From positions 1-64,000 of the forward strand of contig NZ_WOFO01000015.1 in the NCBI RefSeq assembly GCF_010993705.1: 64,000 bases of DNA, given 5' to 3'. The position numbers and the translations under genes are program-made. Below are positions 53,245 to 63,036 of the stretch, piece by piece. The stretch's first letter is position 1. Every line of letters begins with the position of its first letter. The stretch comes from Cyclobacterium sp. SYSU L10401. GTDB taxonomy: Bacteria; Bacteroidota; Bacteroidia; Cytophagales; Cyclobacteriaceae. The notes beneath the pieces were generated by a model. It saw only the letters and a program-made list of their open reading frames with translations. It was not told the origin of the DNA and ran no database searches.

Positions 53245-55179
53245 ATGTATTTCACAACCGATACAGCCACTGCTCCCAACTCAAAAATACCGGATGGGGA
53301 TCTGAAAGAAAAATGGTCTAATTTCAAAGACAAGGCACGCCTAATCAGTCCAAACAACAGAAAACTTTACCAAATCATAGTGGTAGGGACAGGTCTTTCG
53401 GGCGCATCAGCTGCAGCCACGCTTGCAGAATTGGGATATCAGGTCTCCACTTTTTGCTTTCAGGATTCTCCGAGAAGAGCTCATTCAGTGGCCGCCCAGG
53501 GTGGCGTCAATGCCATGAAGAATTATAAAGGTGACGGAGACAGTGTTTTCAGGATGTTCTACGACACCCTAAAAGGGGGAGATTTTCGGGCCAGAGAGGC
53601 CAATGTGTACCGGCTGGCGGAGTGCTCTTCCCACCTGATAGACCAGGCAGTCGCACAGGGGGTGCCATTTGCCCGGGAATACAGCGGCTACCTGGCTAAT
53701 CGCTCCTTTGGTGGTGTTCAGGTAAGCAGGACATTCTATGCCCGGGGTCAAACAGGTCAGCAGCTACTTTTGGGAGCTTATCAGTCCATGATGCGGCAGG
53801 TGAATCTGGGCAATATCAAAAGTTATACCCGCCATGAAATGCTGGATCTGGTCACCGAGAATGGGGTAGCCAAGGGAATCATCGTACGTAATTTGGATAC
53901 TGGAGAAATCAGCAGGCACCCTGCACATGCGGTGGTATTGGCTACAGGTGGATTTGGCAAGATCTATTATTTATCTACCCTTGCCATGGGATGCAATGGT
54001 TCTGCCATTTGGCGTGCGCATAAAAAGGGCGCATGGACTTCCTGTCCCAGCTGGACGCAAATCCACCCTACCTGTCTGCCACAGGCAGGAAACTACCAGT
54101 CCAAACTTACCCTTATGTCCGAATCCCTACGAAACGATGGAAGAATATGGGTTCCCAAAGTCAAAAACGAAGACAGAAAAGCTGCGGCGATACCGGAAGA
54201 AGACAGGGATTATTACCTGGAAAGAAAGTATCCATCGTTTGGAAACCTGGCACCCAGAGACATCGCCTCCAGGGCTGCCAAGGAGAGAATTGATGCCGGG
54301 CATGGGGTAGGCCCCTTGAAGAATGCCGTTTACCTGGATTTCCGCGATGCCATCGCTACCCATGGAAAAGAGGGCATCACCAAAAAATATGGCAACTTGT
54401 TCAACATGTATGAAAAAATCACCGGTATCAATGCCTATGAGCAACCCATGATGATTTCGCCCGCAGCCCATTTTTCCATGGGTGGGCTTTGGGTAGACTA
54501 TGAGCTCAGCACCAATATACCTGGATTATACGCCATAGGAGAAGCCAATTTCTCGGATCACGGAGCCAACCGGCTTGGTGCCAACTCCCTTTTGCAGGCC
54601 TGTATTGATGGGTATTATGTTTTACCCCAGACCCTGCCCCAATATCTAGCCCTACTGGGCAAAGTCACAGCCCCGGAGGGTGGTTCTGAAGCATTTATCA
54701 ATGCTGAAAACCAGGTTCGCTCCCAACTGGAGGAATTATCCGGAATAAATGGTAGCAAAACAGTGGACCATTTCCACCGGGAGTTGGGCAAAATCCTCTA
54801 TGACAAATGCGGGCTATCCAGAACAGCTAAAGGCCTGACAGAAGCCATAGAGTCGATTCGTGTGTTAAGGCTATCCTTTTATCAGGATTTGAAAATACCG
54901 CAAGTCACTCAGGGCATTAATGAGGAATTGGAAAAAGCTGGAAGAGTGGCAGATTACCTTGAAATTGGTGAATTGATGTGCATCGATGCCCTGAGCAGGG
55001 AAGAGTCCTGCGGGGCGCATTTCAGAGAGGAGTACCAAACCCCGGATGGAGAAGCCAAGAGAAACGATAGTGATTTTAGTTATATTTCCTGCTGGAAAAG
55101 AGGAACAGATGCACCTGTGCTGATCAAGGAACCTTTGCAGTTTGAATTTACAAAACCTACAGAAAGGAGTTACAAATAA
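53245..55179 (+). CDS. sdhA: succinate dehydrogenase / fumarate reductase flavoprotein subunit
   Basis: The 644-residue FAD subunit oxidises succinate to fumarate (or the reverse). Present are the FAD loop [16 protein letters not shown], covalent-flavin histidine H80 in HSVAAQGG, the substrate-site segments HPTCLPQ and APRDIASR, and [12 protein letters not shown]. It is about 50 residues longer than E. coli SdhA, like the Bacteroidetes/B. subtilis-type enzymes. Its stop overlaps sdhB by one base. The usual sdhC membrane anchor gene is absent upstream. Confidence 0.94.
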   Translation: MYFTTDTATAPNSKIPDGDLKEKWSNFKDKARLISPNNRKLYQIIVVGTGLSGASAAATLAELGYQVSTFCFQDSPRRAHSVAAQGGVNAMKNYKGDGDSVFRMFYDTLKGGDFRAREANVYRLAECSSHLIDQAVAQGVPFAREYSGYLANRSFGGVQVSRTFYARGQTGQQLLLGAYQSMMRQVNLGNIKSYTRHEMLDLVTENGVAKGIIVRNLDTGEISRHPAHAVVLATGGFGKIYYLSTLAMGCNGSAIWRAHKKGAWTSCPSWTQIHPTCLPQAGNYQSKLTLMSESLRNDGRIWVPKVKNEDRKAAAIPEEDRDYYLERKYPSFGNLAPRDIASRAAKERIDAGHGVGPLKNAVYLDFRDAIATHGKEGITKKYGNLFNMYEKITGINAYEQPMMISPAAHFSMGGLWVDYELSTNIPGLYAIGEANFSDHGANRLGANSLLQACIDGYYVLPQTLPQYLALLGKVTAPEGGSEAFINAENQVRSQLEELSGINGSKTVDHFHRELGKILYDKCGLSRTAKGLTEAIESIRVLRLSFYQDLKIPQVTQGINEELEKAGRVADYLEIGELMCIDALSREESCGAHFREEYQTPDGEAKRNDSDFSYISCWKRGTDAPVLIKEPLQFEFTKPTERSYK

Positions 55180-55907
55180 TGGATTTTAAGCTTAAAATAT
55201 GGCGTCAGGATAATCCGCAATCCAAGGGAAAAATGGTGGATTATGAAATTCAAAAGATCTCACCAGACACTTCATTTCTTGAAATGCTGGATCAGTTGAA
55301 CGAGGCCCTGATCCTACGAGGTGAAAGCCCCATTTCCTTCGATTACGATTGCCGGGAAGGAATCTGCGGACAGTGTTGCCTGTTTATCAATGGCAGGGCA
55401 CATGGACCACTTGACCAAACCAGTACCTGCCAATTGCACATGCGGTCTTTTAAGGAGGGAGAAACCATATACGTAGAACCTTTCCGCGCTGGTCCCTTCC
55501 CCATCAAAAAAGACTTGAAAATAGACAGGAAAGCATTGGATGAAATCATTGCTTCAGGGGGGTATATTTCTGTAAATACCGGCCAGGCACCCGAAGCCAA
55601 TCAGACCCTGATAGATAGTGACACCGTAGAGCGGGCATTTGATGCTGCTTCCTGTATTGGTTGTGGGGCATGTGTGGCTTCCTGTAAAAACGGTAGTGCT
55701 GCCTTATTTACTGCTGCTAAAATCAGCCATTTGTTTCAATTGCCCCAAGGGAAAATTGAGCATAGGAAAAGGATCGAAAATATGGTAGCAACCATGGATG
55801 AACTGGGTTTCGGGGCATGTTCCAATACCGGTGCCTGCGAGGTGGAATGTCCCCAGGGCATTTCTATCAGTCATATTGCCCTGATGAATAGGGAGTTTTG
55901 GAAATAA
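55179..55907 (+). CDS. sdhB: succinate dehydrogenase / fumarate reductase iron-sulfur subunit
   Basis: The 242-residue protein carries electrons from the flavin to quinone. The [2Fe-2S] ligands are C58, C63, C66 (or C67) and C84. The ferredoxin-like part has C159, C162, C165 and C169 in CIGCGACVASC, and C214, C220 and C224. Three clusters are therefore possible, as normal. It is directly coupled to sdhA (TAATG overlap) and 10 bases before a Ppx/GppA gene. The quinone site also needs the absent membrane subunit. Confidence 0.94.
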   Translation: MDFKLKIWRQDNPQSKGKMVDYEIQKISPDTSFLEMLDQLNEALILRGESPISFDYDCREGICGQCCLFINGRAHGPLDQTSTCQLHMRSFKEGETIYVEPFRAGPFPIKKDLKIDRKALDEIIASGGYISVNTGQAPEANQTLIDSDTVERAFDAASCIGCGACVASCKNGSAALFTAAKISHLFQLPQGKIEHRKRIENMVATMDELGFGACSNTGACEVECPQGISISHIALMNREFWK

Positions 55908-55917
55908 TATCCCTGAG

Positions 55918-57450
55918 ATGAACCTGGCAGCAATAGATATTGGCACGAACAGTATCCACATGATCATCGTTAAGGTAGGGTCAGGGGATCACTTTGATAT
56001 TTTAATGCAGGAAAAAAACATGGTCAAACTTGGGGTTGGCGTTTTTTCCCATAATGAACTCAGCCCAAGGGCCATGGAGGATGGAGTGGATACCATCAAA
56101 AGGTATGTACAACTGGCCGATCAATACGGCGTGGATGATATCATTGTATCGGCCACCAGTGCGACGCGGGAGGCGAAAAATGGAAGGGAATTTCTAGACA
56201 GGCTCATACATGAAGCCGGTGTATCTCCCAAACTTATTTCAGGAAAAGAGGAAGCCAAACTTATCTTCCTTGCCGTCAAAGGAGCCATTTCCATTCGAAA
56301 GGAAAAGGTATTGGTGCTGGATATAGGTGGGGGTAGCACGGAAGCGGTAGTAGGTGATGAAAATCAGGTGCTTTTTGGTCATTCCATGAAATTGGGCGTT
56401 TTGCGCCTGTTGGACAACATCGGTCATCAGAACCCCCTGAATGAAAAGGAGCAAAAAGCTTTGAAATCCCAGATCCGGAAAGCCGCCTCTAAAACCATAG
56501 AAAAAGCCCTGGAAATCGGTTTTGACAAGGTAGTAGGAACTTCGGGTACCATCAGATCACTGGCAGAAGCCTGTTTGGAAAAAAAGGACAATCCTTCCCC
56601 GGAAAGTGTCAATGCAGAAGAAGTACACCTGGATGACCTGATCAAACTCCGTGACAAACTATTGGAATTACCCCCTGAAAAGCGTGGAGAGATTCCGGGA
56701 ATAAGTGCCAACCGTACCGATGCGATCCATCTCGGGGCCTTGCTTTTGGTAGCATTGCTACAGATGGCCAGGGTAAAGACATTAACCATCTCAGATGCCT
56801 CTCTACGGGAAGGGATGATCATCCATCACATAGGAAAGCAAAAACTGCCCATTGGGGAGGAAAATCAGGGACGGACCCTGCAAGAGAAAAGCTGCTATTG
56901 GCTGGCCAATCGGTATGAAACGGAGTTGGAAGCCAAAAAACATGTTTCCGGACTGGCCCTACAGCTATTTGATCAGCTCAAGCATCTCCATCAGGCAGGA
57001 GAACAGGAGCGAAGTATGCTGTACCATGCAGCTTTGGTTTATGATGTTGGCTTGTATGTTAAATTCCAGGATTTTCATAAACATTCCAGGTATATCATCA
57101 ATAATAGCCAGCTCAGAGGCTTCACCAATGAAGAAGTTCTGCTCCTGGGACACCTGGCCAGGTATCACAGAAAAAAAGGCCCAAAAAAAAGGCACAAGCG
57201 TTTTAAAAAGCTGTCCGCTGTGCAGAAAAAGCAAGTAAGGTTATTGTCCGGACTTTTGAGGATTGCTATCGGACTGGACAAGACGAAAAACCAATGGGTG
57301 CAAAACGTTTATTGTCTCCCGGAAAAAAATAAACTTCAAATTCATGTATTCTCGGTAGAAGATGTGACACTTGAAATTTGGGAAGCACAAAGGTTTGCTG
57401 ATACCTTATCCAAGTTTTTGAAAAAGGAAATTGAAATTGTAGCTGGTTAA
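55918..57450 (+). CDS. Ppx/GppA family phosphatase (exopolyphosphatase)
   Basis: The 510-residue protein has the ASKHA phosphatase fold: LAAIDIGTNSIHMIIVK, SATSATREAKN, VLVLDIGGGSTEAVVG and GTSGTIRSLAEA. A C-terminal all-helical HD-like region (about 315-510) is as in E. coli Ppx. It would hydrolyse polyphosphate and/or pppGpp. It follows sdhB after 10 bases, so it may be on the same transcript. A weak hairpin lies after its stop. Confidence 0.92.
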   Translation: MNLAAIDIGTNSIHMIIVKVGSGDHFDILMQEKNMVKLGVGVFSHNELSPRAMEDGVDTIKRYVQLADQYGVDDIIVSATSATREAKNGREFLDRLIHEAGVSPKLISGKEEAKLIFLAVKGAISIRKEKVLVLDIGGGSTEAVVGDENQVLFGHSMKLGVLRLLDNIGHQNPLNEKEQKALKSQIRKAASKTIEKALEIGFDKVVGTSGTIRSLAEACLEKKDNPSPESVNAEEVHLDDLIKLRDKLLELPPEKRGEIPGISANRTDAIHLGALLLVALLQMARVKTLTISDASLREGMIIHHIGKQKLPIGEENQGRTLQEKSCYWLANRYETELEAKKHVSGLALQLFDQLKHLHQAGEQERSMLYHAALVYDVGLYVKFQDFHKHSRYIINNSQLRGFTNEEVLLLGHLARYHRKKGPKKRHKRFKKLSAVQKKQVRLLSGLLRIAIGLDKTKNQWVQNVYCLPEKNKLQIHVFSVEDVTLEIWEAQRFADTLSKFLKKEIEIVAG

Positions 57451-57462
57451 GCCATTGCCTTC

Positions 57463-57480
57463 AAGTGATAAAAATCACTT
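57463..57480 (+). terminator. weak hairpin after Ppx/GppA gene
   Basis: AAGTGAT and ATCACTT form a 7-bp stem around AAAA just past the stop codon. AT-rich sequence without a clear T tract follows, so termination is only possible. Confidence 0.35.
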
Positions 57481-57510
57481 ATTTAAACCGTAAATTAGGT
57501 CAAATTTGTA

Positions 57511-57548
57511 ATTCCTTTATTGGTGTAACTCCATTTTACTAAAGGAAT
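57511..57548. repeat. 9-bp inverted repeat upstream of sulP-type gene
   Basis: ATTCCTTTA (57511-57519) and TAAAGGAAT (57540-57548) are perfect inverted copies with 20 bases between them, ending 31 bases before the transporter start. It may be an operator or leader hairpin. Confidence 0.4.
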
Positions 57549-57579
57549 AGCTGAATGAACAAAAAAAATTAAGACACAG

Positions 57580-59319
57580 ATGGACCTTAAAAAATATTTG
57601 CCTTTTTTGCAATGGCTTCCCGATTACAATCAAAAATACCTGAAGGGTGATTTGTCTGCTGGTATTACAGTTGGCATCATGTTAATTCCTCAAGGCATGG
57701 CTTATGCCATGCTCGCAGGACTCGAACCCATTCATGGCTTGTATGCCGTGACAGTACCCTTGATTTTATATGCGATATTTGGTAGCTCCAGACAGCTGGC
57801 AGTAGGTCCTGTGGCCATGGTATCCCTGCTAACAGCCGCAGGAATCAGCAGCCTGGGCCCTACATCCGCAAGCGAATACCTGCTTTATGCCCTTACCCTG
57901 GCATTTCTGGTAGGATTAATTCAATTTGTTATGGGTGCTTTCCGCCTGGGTTTTGTGGTAAACTTTCTTTCCCACCCTGTAATCAACGGTTTTACTTCCG
58001 CTGCGGCCATCATCATCGGTCTAAGCCAGATCAAGCACCTCTTCAATATTTCGCTTCCCAACAGCGAGCACATTCAGGAAATGGTCATGGCCATCGCCCA
58101 AAACATAGGCAACACCCATTGGCTCACATTTGGTATCGGTGTCCTTGGGATACTCATCATCAAATTTGGCAAAAAAATACACCCAGCCCTTCCGGCTCCA
58201 CTCCTGGCAGTGGTCATTGGTATTATGTTGGTATGGGGCTTCGGATTAACAGATCAGGGAGTAAAAATCGTGGGAGAAGTTCCCAGTGGTCTCCCCAGCC
58301 TATCTTTCCCATCTTTTGATATGAACGGATGGGCAACACTCCTACCTATAGCACTTACCATTTCATTGGTTGGGTTTGCTGAAAGCTTTGCGGTAGCCAA
58401 AACCATACAGGCCAAGCATAAAAATTATAAACTAGATGCCAACCAGGAGTTAATGGCTTTGGGCATGGCGAACTTTGGGGCGGCTTTTTTTAATGGCTAT
58501 CCTGTCACCGGAGGATTTTCCAGAACAGCAGTCAACAACCAGGCTGGGGCAAAAACCACCATGGCTTCGGTCATCAGTGCCATTTTGATCCTATTGACCT
58601 TGCTATTCTTCACCGGCCTCTTTTACTACCTCCCATCCGCCATTTTGGCTGCTGTGGTGTTGGTAGCAGTAGCAGGATTGATTGATCTCAAAGAGCCTTT
58701 CAACCTTTGGAAGAAAGACAAAACCGATTTTGCCATGCTGATTTCCACCTTTCTGATCACCCTAACCATGGGCATTGAAACAGGTATCATCACAGGAATG
58801 ATACTATCCCTTCTGGTGGTAATATACCGGGCTTCAAGACCTCACATGGCCCAGCTGGGCCGGGTACCAGGCACCAAAATATTCCGGAATACCCGAAGGT
58901 TCAAAGACCTGGAAATCAATAAAAACTTACTTATCGTCAGAATTGACGGACCCATTTATTTTGCGAATGTGGAATTTATCAGAGATAAAATGGACCAATG
59001 GCTTTCGGAAAGAAAAGACCAAACCCGAATGATTATTTTCAACATGGAAAGCGTCACCAGCATCGATAGTACAGGTGCTCACGCTTTGTACGAATGGATC
59101 CAAACCTGGAGAACAAATAAAATAGACATTTGTATCACCGGAACCAAAGGACCTGTCCGAGATGTACTGAACAAATGGAATCTGATCGAATGCATCGGGG
59201 CTGACCACATGTTTATGGATGATGATTCTGCCACGGCATTTTTTGAACAGACACTGGATTCAAAAAGCATGGAAAAATATGCCCCCTATGCGCTGCAAAG
59301 CAACGTAGGAAAAAAATAA
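57580..59319 (+). CDS. SulP family inorganic anion transporter
   Basis: The 579-residue protein has about 12 to 14 transmembrane helices of the SulP/SLC26 family, with GITVGIMLIPQGMAYAMLAGL near the start and GYPVTGGFSRTAVNNQAGAKT in the middle. A C-terminal cytoplasmic STAS domain (about 445-560, with MESVTSIDSTGAHALYEW) follows. Family members take up sulfate, bicarbonate or other anions; the substrate cannot be read from sequence. It is monocistronic, with an inverted repeat upstream and a hairpin downstream. Confidence 0.93.
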   Translation: MDLKKYLPFLQWLPDYNQKYLKGDLSAGITVGIMLIPQGMAYAMLAGLEPIHGLYAVTVPLILYAIFGSSRQLAVGPVAMVSLLTAAGISSLGPTSASEYLLYALTLAFLVGLIQFVMGAFRLGFVVNFLSHPVINGFTSAAAIIIGLSQIKHLFNISLPNSEHIQEMVMAIAQNIGNTHWLTFGIGVLGILIIKFGKKIHPALPAPLLAVVIGIMLVWGFGLTDQGVKIVGEVPSGLPSLSFPSFDMNGWATLLPIALTISLVGFAESFAVAKTIQAKHKNYKLDANQELMALGMANFGAAFFNGYPVTGGFSRTAVNNQAGAKTTMASVISAILILLTLLFFTGLFYYLPSAILAAVVLVAVAGLIDLKEPFNLWKKDKTDFAMLISTFLITLTMGIETGIITGMILSLLVVIYRASRPHMAQLGRVPGTKIFRNTRRFKDLEINKNLLIVRIDGPIYFANVEFIRDKMDQWLSERKDQTRMIIFNMESVTSIDSTGAHALYEWIQTWRTNKIDICITGTKGPVRDVLNKWNLIECIGADHMFMDDDSATAFFEQTLDSKSMEKYAPYALQSNVGKK

Positions 59320-59388
59320 AGTGTCTTTCGTCTCAGTAATATAGAAAAAAGGAGCATCCCGGAAAAAAACTTTTCCAGGCATCAAATA

Positions 59389-59421
59389 ACATTGGCCTCG
59401 GGCAAAGCCTGAGGCCAATGT
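59389..59421. terminator. strong hairpin between convergent genes
   Basis: ACATTGGCCTC pairs perfectly with GAGGCCAATGT, and GGC/GCC plus one G-T pair extend the stem to 15 pairs around AAA. It lies between the SulP gene and the convergent response regulator gene. T tracts are weak on both sides, so it may act as a transcript-end stabiliser or a bidirectional terminator. Confidence 0.65.
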
Positions 59422-59462
59422 GCTTTCGATCAAAAATTAATCTTAAACCCTACAAAAAAACT

Positions 59463-59822
59463 TTAATCCCGGAATATCTCCGGCATGCTTTCCTTAACTG
59501 AAAGTTTGGAAAGAAATTTCTTTACATTCTGATTTCTTAAGGCCTTTTCTTTATCCACTAAATCCATGGAGCCACTTAAAATATAGATCTTCGAATTAAG
59601 GTTTTCAGGATTGATGCTATCCAGAAAGTCCCATCCGCTCATTTGCGGCATAAAAAGATCCAAAAACAAAAATTGTGGCTGAATCTCCTGGATTTTATCC
59701 AAAGCTTCCATGGCTGAGGAAAACTTAAATATCCTGAACGGAGATTGAATACTTTTTCGGATGTATTTTTCAGTTACAAAAGTACTTACCGCATCGTCAT
59801 CTATCAACACTATATCTACCAT
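59463..59822 (-). CDS. single-domain response regulator
   Basis: The 119-residue protein is a bare receiver domain. Acidic pocket D8-D10, phosphoacceptor D55 in LFLDLFMPQMSGWDF, switch residue S83 and conserved K106 are present. The proline after that lysine is replaced by Leu. There is no output domain, so it would act by protein contact, like CheY or as part of a phosphorelay. No kinase gene is adjacent. It stands alone between the hairpin and rfbA. Confidence 0.92.
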   Translation of the reverse strand: MVDIVLIDDDAVSTFVTEKYIRKSIQSPFRIFKFSSAMEALDKIQEIQPQFLFLDLFMPQMSGWDFLDSINPENLNSKIYILSGSMDLVDKEKALRNQNVKKFLSKLSVKESMPEIFRD

Positions 59823-60004
59823 TGAAATACGTTTATCATGCTACAAAAATCATTTTGTACATGACAAACATAAAACAAAAAATAAATACATCCAAAAATC
59901 CGAAGCTTTATTTATCGTCTTTTCTGTTTTTCAAATATTGTTTTATGCACTTAATATCAAAATCAGGCCCGGAAACCCATCATCAAAAAAAAGATCTATT
60001 TTTT

Positions 60005-60880
60005 TTAAAAGCTAAATTTCTGGGTAACCAGGTTCTTGAGGTACTCTCCATAGCCGCTTTTTCCCAGTTTCCTGGCAGCTTGTAAAAGCTTTTCTTCATT
60101 GATAAAACCATTCCGGAAAGCAATTTCTTCAATGCATCCAATTTTCAGTCCCTGCCTTTCTTCGATTACCTCCACAAATTGGGCCGCCTGTAGCAGGGAT
60201 TGGTGTGTACCCGTATCAAGCCAGGCAGTCCCACGGTTTAAAATACCTACATTCAGTTTCCCCTTTTTCAGGTATACGTTATTTATATCGGTTATTTCCA
60301 GCTCACCCCGGCTACTTGGTTTGATGTTTTTGGCAATTTCCACTACTTCATTGTCATAAAAATAAAGTCCGGGTACTGCAAAGTTGGACTTAGGGACTTT
60401 GGGCTTTTCCTCAATACTGAGCACCTTATTATCACTATCAAATTCAACCACCCCATATCTTTGCGGATCATTGACATGGTAGGCAAACACCACTCCCCCA
60501 TCGGGATCCGTATGTTCCTTCAAGGTTTTATACAAGCCTGTCCCGTAGAAAATATTATCTCCCAGAATTAAAGCTACCTTTTCCTTGCCTATAAACTGCT
60601 CACCTATGATAAAAGCCTGAGCCAGCCCCTCTGGTTTGGGCTGAATGGCAAAAGTAAATTCACAGCCTACCTCCGATCCGTCTCCCAATAGTTTTTTAAA
60701 TGCTTCATTGTCTTCAGGGGTAGTGATGATCAGTATTTCTTTGATTTCCGCCATCATCAATACCGATAAGGGATAATAGATCATGGGTTTATCATAGATC
60801 GGCATTAATTGTTTACTCACAGCGATGGTCAAGGGGTAAAGCCTGGTACCCGATCCTCCAGCCAAAATAATTCCTTTCAT
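60005..60880 (-). CDS. rfbA: glucose-1-phosphate thymidylyltransferase
   Basis: The 291-residue enzyme makes dTDP-glucose from dTTP and glucose 1-phosphate, the first step to dTDP-rhamnose and related sugars. Present are [58 protein letters not shown] and [13 protein letters not shown]. Length matches RfbA/RmlA. The rfbB, rfbC and rfbD genes are not adjacent, so the gene stands apart from its pathway. It may supply surface polysaccharide together with wecB elsewhere in the window. Confidence 0.96.
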   Translation of the reverse strand: MKGIILAGGSGTRLYPLTIAVSKQLMPIYDKPMIYYPLSVLMMAEIKEILIITTPEDNEAFKKLLGDGSEVGCEFTFAIQPKPEGLAQAFIIGEQFIGKEKVALILGDNIFYGTGLYKTLKEHTDPDGGVVFAYHVNDPQRYGVVEFDSDNKVLSIEEKPKVPKSNFAVPGLYFYDNEVVEIAKNIKPSSRGELEITDINNVYLKKGKLNVGILNRGTAWLDTGTHQSLLQAAQFVEVIEERQGLKIGCIEEIAFRNGFINEEKLLQAARKLGKSGYGEYLKNLVTQKFSF

Positions 60881-61106
60881 GAATACAGCGATTTATGAGA
60901 CTTTCTATTAAAATTCCTACGATTGCCTGAACAAAAGTTTTTCTATGGCTAACCAGTTAAAAACTAGTCAATTAAATTATTTATTTCCCAACCATAAAAA
61001 TATGATTAATACTAAATTATAAATTATTTCTTATCCGGGGAAATTTACTTTAAAAATCTTCAATTTAATGTAATTGAAGTTCAAATTTCAGGCAAGATTT
61101 AATAAT

Positions 61107-61141
61107 TTTGAGGGTTAGTTAAGCGTTTATCAATAGCTTTG
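61107..61141 (+). promoter_or_regulatory. promoter before outer-membrane barrel gene
   Basis: TTTG (61107-61110) and TAGCTTTG (61134-61141) match the Bacteroidetes -33 and -7 elements, but with a 23-base spacer, at the long end of the accepted range. The start would be near 61148, giving a leader of about 30 bases before the ATG at 61178. An 8-bp inverted repeat CTTCAATT/AATTGAAG lies just upstream (61058-61079). Confidence 0.5.
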
Positions 61142-61177
61142 ACAATCCATTGCCCAATCCTACATTAAATATTACTC

Positions 61178-61897
61178 ATGAAAAAAGGAATCATTATAAC
61201 TGTACTGGCCCTGATTACCGGGTCTTTTTGCTCTCATACCCTATTGGCTCAGAATTTTTACAAAGAAAAAATCTCCAGAAACCAATACCTTCAGGGGGGG
61301 TTGGGCCTGGGAACCATGTATGCTGACAATTACGGAGGAATCCGTAAGTTCAACGTTAAGTTTGGCCCTACGCTGAGCTTTGCTTACGGGCGAAAGCTAC
61401 ACAATAATATCGACCTTCGGGGTAATTTCGGCTTCCAAAACATGCGGAGTCAGGATCAGGATTATTTTAACACGCAGGTAATCGATTCCTGGCAGGAAAA
61501 TGGTCAGGCCGTTGGGAGTAAAAACAACATGCTTTTTCTGGACCTAATGCCTACTATTTACGTTTTCGGATCTGAAAATCACACCAGTAGGAAAAAGGTC
61601 AATATCTATACAGGTACCGGTCTGGGACTGTTGCTCAATTTTAACGAAGAAACCCGGCTCGGGTCAAATGGTTCACAAACAAGTAATCACACCCACCTGG
61701 TACCCTATATCCCTATCCGGGGAGGAATCAGTTATAAACTCAATATATATACTGATATTTCGCTGGAAGGAACCCTTATGATGGCATTCTCAGATAAGTT
61801 GGATGGCAACATTGGTTTTAACCGCTTTAATGATCGCCCCCTTACCGGACAGATCGTCTTCCGTCGCTACCTTAATCCCATTAAAGCGGTCGACTAA
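61178..61897 (+). CDS. outer-membrane beta-barrel protein
   Basis: The 239-residue protein has a Sec signal peptide (K2-K3, hydrophobic core, cleavage after about LAQ25). The mature part is a Gly, Tyr and Asn-rich barrel with strand pairs such as YLQGGLGLGTMYADNYGG and VNIYTGTGLGLLLNF, like the small barrel families of Bacteroidetes. The C-terminal strand FRRYL is followed by a short tail PIKAVD, so the barrel end is not the very last residue. It is unlike the barrel at 859-1593. The role is unknown. Confidence 0.78.
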   Translation: MKKGIIITVLALITGSFCSHTLLAQNFYKEKISRNQYLQGGLGLGTMYADNYGGIRKFNVKFGPTLSFAYGRKLHNNIDLRGNFGFQNMRSQDQDYFNTQVIDSWQENGQAVGSKNNMLFLDLMPTIYVFGSENHTSRKKVNIYTGTGLGLLLNFNEETRLGSNGSQTSNHTHLVPYIPIRGGISYKLNIYTDISLEGTLMMAFSDKLDGNIGFNRFNDRPLTGQIVFRRYLNPIKAVD

Positions 61898-61986
61898 TAC
61901 CCTTTCTGTCAAAACCATCTTTAAAAATGAACTTTTTACTTCCAATACAACTTATTAAATGTATATACATATAAAATAAATTGTTT

Positions 61987-63000
61987 ATGAATGCTACAAT
62001 AAAAGCTATCCGTCCATTGGGATTTCACTGGCAAACTCAGGACCCATTTTTGTTCTGTGCTCATCACCATGATTTCTTTCCCAAAGGTTTACCGGACATG
62101 TCCCCCGAAAGCGGATTGGAAAATCGAATGATTGGCCAGGACTTTTCCGGAAAAGATGGTTGGAGCATGTATCACGGCAGTAAGGTGCCTGGTTTTCCTG
62201 CCCATCCACACAAAGGATTTGAAACAGTGACCATCGTGGAAAAGGGATTGGTGGATCACTCCGACTCATTGGGAGCAGCGGGTAGGTTTGGCAATGGTGA
62301 CACCCAGTGGATGACCGCTGGCAGAGGAGTCATGCATTCGGAAATGTTTCCACTTCTCAATGAAAAAGAAGGGAATGAATTGCATTTGTTTCAGATATGG
62401 CTGAATCTTCCCAAAGCCAAAAAAAATGTGCCGGCACATTTCAAAATGATGTGGAAAGAAGAAATTCCGGTAATTAATGTCCCGGATTCAAGTGGTAAGC
62501 ATACGGAAATTAAATTAATCGCTGGAAAATATGGAGACCGGACTGCACTGCCGCCTGCTCCTGATTCCTATGCTGCAGATCCCGCCAATGAATTGGCCAT
62601 TTGGTTGCTGAAAGCTGAACCTGATGCAGTATTCACCCTACCGGAGGTATCCAAAGGGACAAACAGGAGCTTGTTCTTCTATGAAGGTGACTTTATAGAC
62701 CTGGAAGGTGAACGAATCCCCAATGACCATTCCATAGATTTGGGTGAGGAAAAGGCCTTCGAAATAAAAAACGGTAGTAAAACAGGTTATTTCGCATTCT
62801 TACAGGGAAAACCTTTATCGGAAAAAGTGGTTCAGCATGGACCCTTTGTGATGAATAGTAACCAGGAAATTCAGGAAGCGGTAAATGAATTTCAGCGAAC
62901 GCAGTTTGGGGGATGGCCCTGGAAAAGCCATGAACATACCCATGACAAGCAAAAAGGGCGATTTGCCATTCATGCCGATGGCAAAGAAGAGGTTAAGTAA
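61987..63000 (+). CDS. pirin family protein
   Basis: Starting at the ATG at 61987, two codons after an in-frame TTG, the 337-residue protein has the bicupin pirin fold. Metal ligands H73, H75, H117 and E119 lie in PAHPHKGFET and VMHSEMFP. Some pirins are quercetin dioxygenases and others act as redox sensors. Length is above the usual 230-290 because of a C-terminal extension (about 285-337). A strong terminator follows. Confidence 0.9.
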   Translation: MNATIKAIRPLGFHWQTQDPFLFCAHHHDFFPKGLPDMSPESGLENRMIGQDFSGKDGWSMYHGSKVPGFPAHPHKGFETVTIVEKGLVDHSDSLGAAGRFGNGDTQWMTAGRGVMHSEMFPLLNEKEGNELHLFQIWLNLPKAKKNVPAHFKMMWKEEIPVINVPDSSGKHTEIKLIAGKYGDRTALPPAPDSYAADPANELAIWLLKAEPDAVFTLPEVSKGTNRSLFFYEGDFIDLEGERIPNDHSIDLGEEKAFEIKNGSKTGYFAFLQGKPLSEKVVQHGPFVMNSNQEIQEAVNEFQRTQFGGWPWKSHEHTHDKQKGRFAIHADGKEEVK

Positions 63001-63002
63001 TC

Positions 63003-63032
63003 AAAAGCCGGCAGGGAATGCTGCCGGCTTTT
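63003..63032. terminator. bidirectional rho-independent terminator
   Basis: AAAAGCCGGCAG pairs perfectly with CTGCCGGCTTTT around the 6-base loop GGAATG. The stem sits between the pirin stop and the stop of the convergent TIM-barrel gene, and the A and T ends serve as U tracts in both directions. Confidence 0.9.
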
Positions 63033-63036
63033 GACA

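Noticed and set aside
59822-60085. Plus-strand frame between the response regulator and rfbA
   Set aside because: Its 3' half is antisense to rfbA and its composition is not protein-like.
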